Shown here piece after piece: positions 21,190-31,626 of a stretch of 64,000 nt of DNA. The stretch is from assembly GCA_025331125.1 (NCBI GenBank), contig JAOALB010000001.1, forward strand, positions 1,178,001 to 1,242,000. Reading direction: 5' to 3'. Under the pieces are notes generated by a model. It did not search any database, was not told the origin of the DNA, and was given only the letters and a program-made list of their open reading frames with translations. The DNA comes from Mycogone perniciosa. Lineage: Eukaryota; Ascomycota; Sordariomycetes; Hypocreales; Hypocreaceae. Each line of letters opens with the position of its first letter. The stretch's first letter is position 1. Made by a program: the position numbers and the translations under genes.

Positions 21190-24100
21190 AGCGCTGCGCG
21201 TTACAAGCTTGGAGCGGCAACTCAACGAGTCACTACTTGCTCGGCCTCTTGACCGTTTTCTATCGTCCCATTTCTATACGCGAACTAGTGACATTTATCG
21301 ATCTGCCGGAGGGTGTCCCTAACAGCCTCGATTCATTGAAGAAGGCCATAGCCCTTTGAGGATCATTCCTAACCCTTCCAAATGATACAATTTATTTTGT
21401 CCACCAAACAGCAAAAGATTTCTTACTTAACTGGGCATCTGATCAAATTTTTCCTTCTGGGTTGCCGGCACAGCATCTACTCATTTTCTCCAGATCCCTT
21501 CGGAGGATGGCCAGGGCATTATGTCGTGATATTACGGGTTGCGCCACCCTGGGTTCCCCATTGATCAAGTCACGGTGCCTGACCCAGACCCATTGGCCCA
21601 AGCACGGTATTCGTGTGTTTATTGGGTCGACCATCTCGACGATTGGATTTCCCATACGACTCCAGACGACATTCACACAATTCACGAGGAAATAGACGTA
21701 TTTCTCAGCAAAAAGTAAATATATTGGCTTGAGTCACTTGGCCTCATTCGTTCAATACCGGAAGGAATGGCGGCAATGTCGAAACTTGAACAGTTAGTCG
21801 TATGTCAACTGTTCCCATTTTCGTACCATCTTAAAAGCTAATAGATGCGCAATTAGACACCACCTACCCAAACTACCCTGGCCAAATATAGACTCGTTCA
21901 TCGATGGCTAAAACGCCCACCAGTGGATGAATCCCTGGTGGATACCCGTCTATTCGACCTTGTTCAGGATGCTCAACGATTCATCTTCTCGTTTCGATGG
22001 GTGATAGAGAAGGCGCCACTTCGGGTGAATGCATCAGGACTTCTGTTCAGCCCCATTGAAAGTGCCACGAGAAAGCTGTTCGAAGCGGATGAGCCAGATT
22101 GAGCCAGATTCAAATCGCCCCGGCCGCAATATTGGAGCCAGCATCGAGCGACGCTTGAGGGCTATCTGGGGATATCACCTCTATCTGTTTCTCTCCTGAT
22201 GGCCAATACCTTGCATCGGCGTCAAGTGACAAAAAAATTAAAATCTGGGACACCACAACAGGTTCCTGTAGGGCTACACTTGAAGGCCATCATGAGGCCG
22301 TTGACTGTGTTGTCTTCTCACATAACGGAGGCTTTCTAGCATCGGCTTCCAAGGATGCAACCATTAAGATCTGGAGTGCTAGAACTGGGTCACATACAGT
22401 TATTGCAACGCTGAGTGACGGAAATATGTTTTCATCACTGAGATTTTCTTTCAATGGGAAGTATTTGTTATCATCCCGGTCGGACTGGTTGTATTGCATC
22501 AAAGTCTGGGATACTACCACTGGTTCTTGCTGTGCAACACTTGATAACTCTGACTACCAAATTCTTGCGGCTACATTTTCTCCGGACTCTACAAATATAT
22601 TTTTAATGACTGAAGGTGGATCTATTGACATTTGGGATACTCGGAACAGCCATCATTCGCTCCATGAACAACTCAGTGTTCAACCCAAGATCCGGAAAGC
22701 TGCCTTCTCGCCCGACGGCCATTTTGTCGTCATACTGCCGAACAGGGGGAATTTCGTTCAACACCCGAGAAATCTTCTCTATGATGTCAAAACCGGCTCT
22801 CACCGCATAGTTTATCTCCCCAAGGACAAATACTTTCTAATTTACTATTTTTCCTTCTCCCCCGATAACGAGTCTGCTGCTGTGCTGGGACATTCTCGAC
22901 TGGCAGTTTTCGACGTGAAAGCTACAGAATCGGCAAAAAAAAAGACAGCATGCTATTCAATTCGAACCAATTGAGCGGGTGGTTGCGATCTCACCTCGCC
23001 TTTCCAAGCTCCTTGCGACAAGAGCAGAAAAAAACACAATGAAACTCTGGAAAATTAGTCAGGGGGGGCTAATCAAAAACAATCCCCGCAACCAAAAAGA
23101 TATTAAGGTCACTGTATCACCGAATGACAAAAAACTAGCTATAAGGGTTGAAGATAAAACCTGGAAAATCTGGGATGTTGCAACTGGACGGTATCAGACA
23201 ACGACACACACCTGCTCGATTGCGCCGAGACTAATCAACAGACATTCTGGCTTGCATTCATTCTCCTCCGATAGTCTATACTTTGGGTGCCTGGGTATCT
23301 ACTCAGTTATCGTTCAAGACACCGAAATCGGCTGCCAAGTCGCGAGGGTGAAGAACCACCTTTTTCTCTCGTTTGCCTTCTCCTTAAACAACAGCGAAAG
23401 TTTATGGGTACAATCAAGCAAAACTTCAGGATTTGGGACATCAAGTCTGGAAATTTTCTGATGTCATTTGAACGGGGTTGGGAAACTTCTGTTCACTGTG
23501 ATCATTGTGATTTGTCACCCATTAGCCATCGAGTTGCCGTCATCATAGTGAACGGGACTAGGCACGTCTGGGATGCTCTGATCGGCGGTTTCGAGGGAAA
23601 GATAAGGTTTTTTCTCATGACTTCGCCTTTTTCGCATTCGATAGAAGGCGCCCGGCATCCACATTGTACAAATGTGACAGTATTCTGCTTTGGGACACTG
23701 AGAAAAACAACACTTTAAGCTTGAAATTCCCATCTGAATCTATGCAGTTGGGAAAGGTGTTATTTTCTCCTAGTGGCCAGAGAATTGCTACCCAAATATT
23801 CATTTGCTACCGTGTCCGTCTTGTGATATGGGATACCGAACTTGGCAACAGCTTGACGACTCTTGAACACGGTGGACTGTCAAGATTCTACACCCTCTCT
23901 TCAGATGATTAATATTTAGCCTCAGCTTCAGATCAAAGTATTCGAATCTGGAATATTTCAACGGGCTGCTGTCACACAACCCTGGCCATAGGGGACTGGC
24001 CTCACAAGATCCGTTTCAACGAGTCTGGCACAAGCCTGGTTAACGATGTTGGGACTTTCAATATAATAGCCTATCTGTCTCAGCCATCTTCATCAACAAT

Positions 24101-24346
24101 GATTTTCGAAACTACTCCTTGCCGGAGTTACCAAGGCCTCAGCATTAGCGCTGATAGCACGTGCATCATGTATCGGGATAAAAACCTCCTGTGGCTTCCT
24201 CTCGTGTATCGCCACCGAAAGGTGAGGTTTGTAGGAGGGTCTATGTTTTTGTTTTGTCAATATGATGATTTCGTTGACGCGATGGTCCACATTCGAAGAG
24301 ATTGTTCTGTCTTCTCAATTCTCCATTCTCTTGACACATCGTTCTA
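21190..24346 (+). pseudogene. Decayed NACHT-WD40 protein, C-terminal part
   Basis: A remnant of a fungal NACHT-WD40 recognition protein. It begins in the winged-helix tail of the NACHT module (LTVFYRPISIRELVTFI, then HFVHQTAKDFLLNW and the GLRHPGFPIDQV, YWVDHLDDW and YWLESLGLI blocks), with stops and frame changes between them. About ten WD40-like units follow from 22170, several with clear SPDGQYLASASSD and IKIWDTTTGSC signatures and others diverged. Open stretches 22426-22974, 22979-23461, 23287-23718 and 23664-23912 are successive frames of the same propeller. No Walker A or B, and no HET or other N-terminal domain, was found upstream. At least five frame breaks or stops exclude a normal product. 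It overlaps the 11-13.5 kb NLR relic in domain content, so the two are separate genes and not halves of one. Confidence 0.85.
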
Positions 24347-24732
24347 GATAGACCTCAACAATATTACAACGACTTTACTGCTTATGCTGATGGCTTAGAA
24401 ACTTTCCGAATGAATGCAATAGATTGGGGTATTCTAATAGCTATCTATTCATCACTGCTGGAACAACCAAGACAAACGCCTCGACAACTGATATACGGCG
24501 TGCTGATCTTGCATTATTTAGCCCTTAAACTGTCGATTGAGTTCTAAGAGCCGATCAAACTGCCACCACGTGGGTATTTTATAGCGAAACATAAGTAACT
24601 GAAATAAATCCCATCTAAAACGGACTATCGGTACCAAGTCATGCGGCCGGCCGGGGAGCGCTGGCCGACTCGGCAACGTGCCGGGCATGCTCTCCCAACC
24701 CATATATCATCGAGTAGACGGTAATACGATTC
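24347..24732. other. Intergenic region, no gene recognised
   Basis: 3' flank of the WD40 relic. No coding signal identified. Confidence 0.35.
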
Positions 24733-25409
24733 CTAGGCCTCATTGGCATCGAAGACGGAGCCAGTCAGCTCGTCGGACTTGAGAACACCGGTAAAGCTGG
24801 GCGAGCTACGCAGACCCGCTCCTTCACTGTCCCCGAGATGCTCGACTGCATAGTAGTCACAAGTGTAGCGAGAAGCCAACGCATTGCCACACTCCATACA
24901 CAGAATACCTGGGGTTTAGCCGATGGACAGCCCAAGCGAGCAGTTCGGCCATGACCTGGTGGGGCCGCCTGCTGTTGAGTGCCTTTGCCATAACCCCTGA
25001 TCGCAACCCCGGCGTCTACTCCCGGAGTATACATATCACAACCATACGCGTCCAGGATAGTATTAACCGCCCAAACTAGAAACTATCAAACACAGCGTTG
25101 TATAAGCCGTTATGGAGTATCCCCGAAACGGCCGAATCATCGTTCTCCCTGCCACCCCACAGGACATGCAGGTTAGCGTGCAAAGTCTCGATCGAACCGT
25201 CGACCGATCTATGTAGACATACTGCTCGCAGTTCGGGGGCGGTCTACTGTCAGTCTCATCGGGAACAAACGAGCCTACGTAGAAGGGCATTGCCATTGCC
25301 CCGGTAATTATATCGGGTATGCAGCGTGTATAATCGGGCAAGCAATGGCCTCATCACTCAGAAGATCCCAAATCCAGTGAGCGTCGTTATCTGGGATAGG
25401 ATAAGCCAT
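24733..25409 (-). pseudogene. Unidentified broken gene
   Basis: On the minus strand an ATG at 25409 opens a coherent start (MAYPIPDNDAHWIWDLLSD) that changes frame within about 100 bp and continues as GAMAMPFYVGSFVPDETD. A later frame ends with CMECGNALASRYTCDYYAVE and a plausible acidic C-terminus before a TAG at 24735-24733. The segments read like one short protein interrupted by several breaks. I do not recognise the family. An intron-rich intact gene is the alternative, but I could not find splice sites that restore one frame. Confidence 0.3.
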
Positions 25410-26061
25410 GGTGGAATAATCCAATCAAGTCTGAAGGAGGAGCTCACAAAGATGCATAAGCACAGCAGGTTTGCTTGCCCCTGAGTACCTTTGGCGGGCA
25501 TCCGACTTGTTTTTCTTCAGCCATCATCATCACCGCCGAGTAAGATCCGCTCAACTTCTCAACTTAGGTAGTTAACATGCTGATACCTAGATCAGAATGC
25601 CCAATAAGGCCGCGGTAAGTCACCACCCCTTCAAGAGCTCCGGCCTCTGGCACAGAAATATCACCCAGATAGACTTTTTTTTTTTTTAGCTAACCTCGAG
25701 TCAGAAGTGCTAACTTATCATTTGAGGCTAAACTCTCCCGTCCCCCACAAAGAGACTGTTTGCGACTTCGATGGCACTTCCAAGGCTCCAGCCGATGCTT
25801 GCCTAATGTCTACTTTCATTTCTTTGCCCACTTACCAGGCGAATGTGTCAGCACACTAACCAAACAGTTTCTAGAAGCGGAGCGTGGTATGTTCACACCA
25901 TGCGTGCTGTTAGTACATGGTAGTTGCATTGACAGTAATGCAGTCAAGCGCATCCGCGCCGCCGCCACAGCTGCAGGGCGTCAGATCGGATGAGATCTCT
26001 TGGTCCTCCATTCTCACCAGTCTTAACCTGAAGCTACCATAACTCCATTTATCGGGGTCGC
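25410..26061. other. Intergenic region, no gene recognised
   Basis: It contains a 12-base T run near 25676-25687 and a 77-residue + strand open frame (25760-25993) that I could not assign. Confidence 0.35.
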
Positions 26062-26999
26062 TTAAGGCCAACCCAGAAGGCCCATGGTCAGTAGGCTCGA
26101 ACCTTCGAGCTCTCCAGCCTTAGCTTTAAGCTCTTCAACGTCCCAATTAGCCCAAAGGAACTTTCCCCTCAAGGGCCGGGCTTCGGCACTGGCGCACCAT
26201 ACGGCGAATGAGGAAGGAAGAGCAGCTGATCGAGAGCGTTAGTTAAATGCAAAAATAGACCCAAAGTCTTAGCGGAGTTGGCACTTACGAGTATCCATTG
26301 TTGGCTTCGGGATTCCTGAGTCAAACGTCTTTTGAGACATGCTCGTCTCCACAACACCAGGGTGGAACTGCATAACAGTCAAGTCTGGGTTCTCCACCTG
26401 AAGGTAGTCATTTTGACAGCGGCCAGCTTGGAAGCGTGGTAACTGCTAGATCCTGGCACAAATGGGAACTGAGCGACGGAGCTTGTGATGTTTATTAGAG
26501 TCGCATCCTTGGTGGCAATCTGCAGGAACGCCTGCACAAGATTGAATGGCCCTTTGGTGTTTATCTCAAATCCAGACCACCAGTTGGCAGGGTCGGCGGC
26601 CAGGACGGTCGTGCAATCGGGGAGGACTGCTGCGTTGGCGACCAAGACGTTGAGTTTGCTGTCCACGGTGGATGCAAATTGACCGAGGGCCTTCTGTACG
26701 GAGGTCAAATCGGCAATGTCAGCGACCAAAGTATGAACATTGGTATCCGGGTAGGTCTGGTTGATGGTCTTCTTGGTAGCCAAGAGGGTCGCCTCCGTGC
26801 GACCTAGGAGGGCAAGATTGGAAGCTCCAGACTGGGCAAAAGCGAGAGCTATGGCTGCGCCAATTCCAGTACCGGCACCGGTGACAACGACGTTTTTGCC
26901 CTTGGTTGAGAGCTCTGGGCGAGAGGGAGAAATAGCGTCGTAGGTATCATGGTGATACGCCTTGGTGTAAGTTGGAATCTGGAAGACTTCGAACGTCAT
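26062..26999 (-). pseudogene. Short-chain dehydrogenase/reductase with one-base frameshift
   Basis: An NAD(P)-dependent oxidoreductase of the classical SDR fold. Exon 1 (26999-26289) carries the cofactor motif TGAGTGIG, the NAA-type motif in VLVANAAVL and the active-site SSYHASK. After a 63-nt intron, exon 2 (26225-26062) ends with a conserved tail (FAVWCASAEA, FLWANWDVEELKAKA). The two exons total 875 nt, one short of a multiple of three, and the reading frame changes between VKM and LQVENPDL at about 26400-26415. One base appears to have been lost, cutting the protein to about 206 residues just after the catalytic Lys. The tail is the same as in the intact SDR at 46763-48049, so both belong to one subfamily. 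A sequencing error could explain it. Confidence 0.8.
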
Positions 27000-27493
27000 T
27001 TTGGGTTTTTGTAATGCTTGAACAGGTAGGTTCTAGGTTCTGAAAGTGTTTGTGAATGTTCTGAATGGACAACTTGCAATATTTCGAATCCAAGTGAAAG
27101 GCAATATGCTTCACGGTATATATATACATCCAAGATCACGGTTTCGAACATTCTTTGGCTACCATGTAGAAAGCTTAGAAATCAAATATCATGTCATTTT
27201 TAATTCTAGAATTCAACAGTTGTCCAAGAGGTTCTGATATTGTGCAGTAATCGATCGAAACTAAACTACGGAGTACGTTTTCCACTACGGCAGTGAGGCA
27301 TGGTAGTGTATTCTCCACAGCCCACTGCCGAAGGGGACCATCTCCTATTGGGGTAAGGGACCTCGGCCGCTTGGAGACTCAGTTACTAGTGTTGCTCAGC
27401 ATAAAACCCTGATACAAGCTTTGTAAGCACACTGCAAAGGCCTCCAAGTCGGAATCGAATGCCTACTACTAGTACTACTACAGTGGGGAGAAG
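27000..27493. other. Intergenic region, no gene recognised
   Basis: Upstream of the broken SDR (-). It contains TACGGAGTA at 27267-27275 and a TACTACTAGTACTACTAC stretch near 27463-27480. Confidence 0.35.
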
Positions 27494-27546
27494 AAAGTTT
27501 CGGTAACTTTTGTAAGGCAGCTCTATAGAAAATTTACCGAAACTTT
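27494..27546. repeat. Perfect 13-bp inverted repeat
   Basis: AAAGTTTCGGTAA at 27494-27506 is mirrored by TTACCGAAACTTT at 27534-27546, with a 27-nt loop. This may be the terminal repeats of a tiny transposon relic or a hairpin upstream of the regulator gene. Confidence 0.5.
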
Positions 27547-27590
27547 TTGCGTGGCATTGTACTCAGTAGTATCAAGTGAAAATGTGGAAG

Positions 27591-27685
27591 ACAGGGGAGC
27601 GGCCGATGAGATCTCGCTACTCCGTGCTCTTTTTGCAAAGGGGGCGGCCGCTCCCCTGTGTTTGATGACGACAGGGAGCGGCCGC
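27591..27685. repeat. GC-rich inverted repeat copies upstream of the regulator
   Basis: ACAGGGGAGCGGCCG at 27591-27605 is perfectly inverted at 27645-27659 (CGGCCGCTCCCCTGT). A third, slightly shortened copy lies at 27671-27685. A fourth copy, CGGCCGCTCCCCTG, is at 29768-29781 downstream of the same gene, within a near-palindrome (29761-29781). GC content is sharply higher than the surroundings. Confidence 0.5.
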
Positions 27686-27807
27686 CCCTTATCTCTCCAT
27701 TGGCGAGTCATTATTACCAATCAACAAGTTCCACTGCAAATTATCATCACATCTTACGGAGTACTCACGATTCGGACGAACCCCCTGATCCATGAAGATC
27801 CACGAAG

Positions 27808-29573
27808 ATGCACGAAATGCCCGCGTCCACCGAAAGAAAAGCTGAACGGACATGTCGGTACTGTCGCGTCCGCAAGCAGCGATGCGACAAGACCCTCCCG
27901 CGGTGCTCACGCTGTGTCTCGTACGTTTATTTACTGCGCTCCACCTCAGCCGACTAAAGCTTTGTTGGCCCTTGTGATGGTGAGGACAGAAAACTCGTCA
28001 AATGCGATTACAACGAGGAGCTGCCAATAGCAGTAAGCCTGGTCACGGGGATCACGCGGGTTGAGCCCCTTGCTGTCCTCCAAGACTTCTGTCGTCTTGA
28101 CCTCACACCTACTGGGGAGCAGCGGCTTCTGCGGGCTGCCTGTGGAGGCCATGAATTGTCTGGGAGTATCGTGGAGACCGAGCAATCATTAACACACCTA
28201 GTCAAAGAAATACTCGCCACTGATGGTACTTCCTTCAGTGGAGTATCCAATGCTTACTCCACAACCGCTCGTGACTGGATACCCATTCTCAACGAGGCAA
28301 AAGTCAATGCCAATGTCAGGGTCCTGGACGAAGGCGCCAAATACTCCGATGATGTCTTTTCACTGTTGCTGTTATGCATGTTCATCCTAACACGACCACT
28401 CTGCGACCACCCAAACCACGGGGCCAAGAACGCGCTCTATCGTACCACTAGACGGTTGTTCCTCATTATCGAAACATCTACTCAGGCTTCGTTGCTCACT
28501 CGGTTGCAAGCTGGTCTGTTCTTGGCCGCCTACGAGTGTGGGCATGGCCTTTTCACCGAGGCAAGCACAACGCTGGCGATGTGTTTTGGTCTCGCGCGAC
28601 AAATAGACATTACCGACATGCAAGACGCTGAATCCAAGACGGATCGAAATTTATGCTGGTTTGGAATCATCTTTCTTGATCGGTGAGCTTTCACGTATAG
28701 GTGCCTTTACGAAAGAATTGACATCTAACCACAAAGGCGACAGGTCGATTGCTCTATCAAATATCGACAGCAGTCCCTCCTTGCTGATTCCTTCATCCCA
28801 GTTTCTACCACTCAATGCTGCCCCAAAGATTCCCAAAGTAGACTGGACTAATATGAGCATTGTCTAAAAGTTCAGTAAAAGGGCACACACTGCTTTAATT
28901 CTGGGTGATACAATAGCCACTGTCTTTGGTGACCCATATTCCCCGGATTGCGCAGCGGCAGAGAAGGCGCTTCATGAGTTGATACGCCAACACGTTGAGA
29001 GCGCACGAGGCGAATCATATCCCGTTTGTGAAGGTGTTTCCATGGCTCTCAGGTACGACAATGTTCTCTCTGCTTATCATGACAGACTCGAGGGAGACTG
29101 AGGTTTGAAGCAGTGCTGTAGTCTCGGCCTACAAGAAAAGGACTCAACGCCACGATCTTTCAGAAGACCCCAAACTGGCTCTTGACATCAAATTTACCCA
29201 CAACATAGTTTTTGACATGTGCAGAGTGGAAGGGAGTCCGATGAGGAATCGGGATACGCGTCTTGGGAGGATATTTTTCTCGGGTTTGAGTTGCCTTTAC
29301 CACGCTGCGGTGGAATTGAATGAGATATGTCCCAATGGGGCGTTGCCTGAGAATCTTGAACAACTCAGGGATAACTTGGAATGGTTTTCTAGACACTGGA
29401 AAGTAGGGGGTAAGACTCATACTCATGAAGGCTCATCTGTTGTAGATGCAGAGACTAATGGTGAACAGAAGTGTTATTACAACGCCTGGACCGGAACAGT
29501 CGGTTACGGACAATATTATAGAGCTCCCCATGATTATATAGCTAAGATAGTAGCCGCAATCCTGCAGAGCTAG
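27808..29573 (+). pseudogene. Zn2Cys6 fungal transcription factor with in-frame nonsense codon
   Basis: A binuclear zinc-cluster DNA-binding regulator. Exons 27808-27920, 27990-28682, 28744-29052 and 29114-29573 join in one frame to 524 codons. The zinc cluster CRYCRVRKQRCDKTLPRCSRC is completed across the first intron (C-x6-C ending in KCDY). A fungal-specific regulatory middle domain follows (LLTRLQAGLFLAAYECGHG, then ITDMQDAESKTDRNLCWFGI). The only defect is TAA at 28865-28867 in exon 3, within N-M-S-I-V-stop-K-F-S-K-R. It truncates the protein after about 309 residues; the following about 214 codons remain open and family-like. A CAA to TAA change (C to T before A) would fit repeat-induced point mutation, but only one site is seen. 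It sits between redox genes and is the only regulator near the 26-48 kb block. Confidence 0.8.
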
Positions 29574-30325
29574 CATGCGCTGCGCTGCGTATATTAATAA
29601 TATTACATATGATGGCGTGTGGGTTGTTGAGTTTGCGTCATAGAATACCACTGAACCACGAAGTAGACATTGAGTTGAGGAATCGAAACGTGTAACTACT
29701 CCATATCTTCGTCTATCGGGTACTACTCCGTACTTCGTCCTGCATTTGCGCCGATCCTTACAGGGGTCGGCCGCTCCCCTGCTAGTACAGAATGGAATGA
29801 AAGTCTAAAAACCTGGCTGATCATTGGATGGTTTAATACATTGAGATGGAGGTACGTACTTAGCTATTCGAAGGAATTGTTTGTTTAACTATTTTAAAAT
29901 AGCCTTTAATATTTAAAGTTTAAAAATACCCTAAGATTAGTTTTCGCTAGGTCCGCTGCTATCTTAATAGCCTTAGTGGTCCCTTGACTTCCGCGTCAAA
30001 TACCCATGAATTTGCAGGGTTATTTGAGCTTTGGCGTTATAATGTATGATGACTCCTTAGCTATCTAGCCTGTGGGTGAGGAGTGGGCTCTGTCGAGGCC
30101 GGCAAGATAGGGCGCCACTAGAAGGAACACTCCTCCGTGGAATCCGAGTCCTATAAGCAAGCAGATCAATTGTAATAGGCGATGGATTACAAATGTTAGC
30201 AATTCGACGAAAGATGGATGTATATAACGGCTGGCCGCTCCTATAACCACAGACTCAGAATAACCAAGCTCATTTACATCCTGACAATACCCCCTCTCAT
30301 CGATTCTTTAGAACCAACAAAAAAC
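29574..30325. other. Intergenic region with palindromic GC-rich repeat
   Basis: It contains TACTCCGTA at 29724-29732, the near-palindrome CAGGGGTCGGCCGCTCCCCTG at 29761-29781 and an AT-rich stretch around 29880-29960. It is otherwise the promoter of the MDR gene. No gene recognised. Confidence 0.4.
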
Positions 30326-31626
30326 ATGCCTGAAACACGAAAAGTTCTTCGAAGGGACGGTGACTCTGGGGTTCGGTTCGCCGAAGAACCCATTCCTGCT
30401 CGTGGGACGTCAGATGTGTTGATTCGCGTCCGTGCTGTATCACTAAACTATAAAGACGTCGCAAGCACGGATGGTCGGTTTCCTTGGCCAACGTTGACCA
30501 ATGGTTTGCTTGGATCCGAGTTTGCAGGGGAAATCATCAGGGCGGGCGAGAAGGTTCAGCTTTTTGAGGTAAAGAATCCTCTGTCGGTTATTGGCTTCAT
30601 TGTAGCACCACCACTTACACCGTTAGATTGGCGATAGAGTTATTTCTCTTATCAACCTACATGGCATTACGGGACGGGAGTCTTCAGTTCAAGGCAAGTC
30701 TTGCCTTTTCCCTGTCTCCGCGACTAACGTGCATAATCGCTAACATGGATTTAGCCTTGGGTCAAAATATCGATGGAACTCTAGCCGAATATCTTGTCAT
30801 GCCAGAAAGCGCCCTTGTCAAGATTCCAGAGTATTTGACATGGGCTGAGGTTAGTTTAAACTGATTGACTGTCTTCATTATGACTTATCTCACTCGCCAT
30901 AGGCAAGTATGCTAGCATGTGCGGGCATCACAGCCTGGTCAACCCTCAACATGACTTCCCGCCTATTCGGAAAGACGGTGCTTATCGAAGGTGAGAATCT
31001 TACGACGGTGACTTGGAATGGAAAAATAATTGACGATATAATAGGTACTGGTGGTGTGAGCATTATCGCCCTTGTCCTTGCTGTTAAAGCCGGAACTACA
31101 GCGATTGTTACGTCCTCGTCTGATGAGAAGCTTGAACGAGCGAAGGGACTTGGAGCCTCGCATGTCATAAATTATAAACGAAATCCTGACTGGGACGCAG
31201 AGGTCTTAAGACTCACTCATGGTTTGGGAGCCGACATTGTGATTGAGCAGGGAGGAGCGTCGACACTGGCTAAGAGCATAGCCAGTGTGAAGCGACGTGG
31301 TCAGGTGTCGCAAGTTGGATTTCTGTCTGGCGGAGGCGAGGCCGACCTGTTACCCATAGTTCAGATGCTGATCATTAAGGCATGCAGCATTGTGTAAGTT
31401 TCCCGGTTCTATTCTTGGATGAAATTGGATATCTGCTAACACCATGTTTAGGGGTATTCAGGTTGGGACGAAGAGGGATCTGGAAGAATTCCTCGAGTGT
31501 CTAAGTCTGGCCAAGATAAAACTGGATTCATGCATTGATCGTTCGTTTACTTTCGACCAGGCTCCAGAGGCATTCGATTATCTGCGCCACCAGAGTGCCG
31601 TTGGAAAAGTGGTTATTGAATTCTGA
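30326..31626 (+). CDS. MDR-family NADPH:quinone oxidoreductase / zinc-type alcohol dehydrogenase
   Basis: A medium-chain dehydrogenase/reductase of 338 residues that reduces quinones or enones, or oxidises alcohols. Exons 30326-30568, 30627-30693, 30755-30849, 30903-30990, 31045-31393 and 31452-31626 join in frame (1017 nt). The GroES-like half shows LIRVRAVSLNYKDV and GSEFAGEI, and the Rossmann half shows GTGGVS (about 165-170), then LGASHVINY. The zinc-ligand Cys/His set is not obvious, favouring the quinone-reductase side of the family. Intron 2 (30694-30754) is GC-AG with an otherwise perfect GCAAGT donor and GCTAAC branch. The start at 30326 matches the family N-terminus; the longer in-frame 30218 start adds an atypical extension. 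It appears intact and follows the broken regulator in the same orientation. Confidence 0.9.

Noticed and set aside
10989..24346. The NACHT relic and the WD40 relic as one gene split by inversion
   Set aside because: Both carry a winged-helix segment, of different type, so they overlap in content and are not complementary halves.
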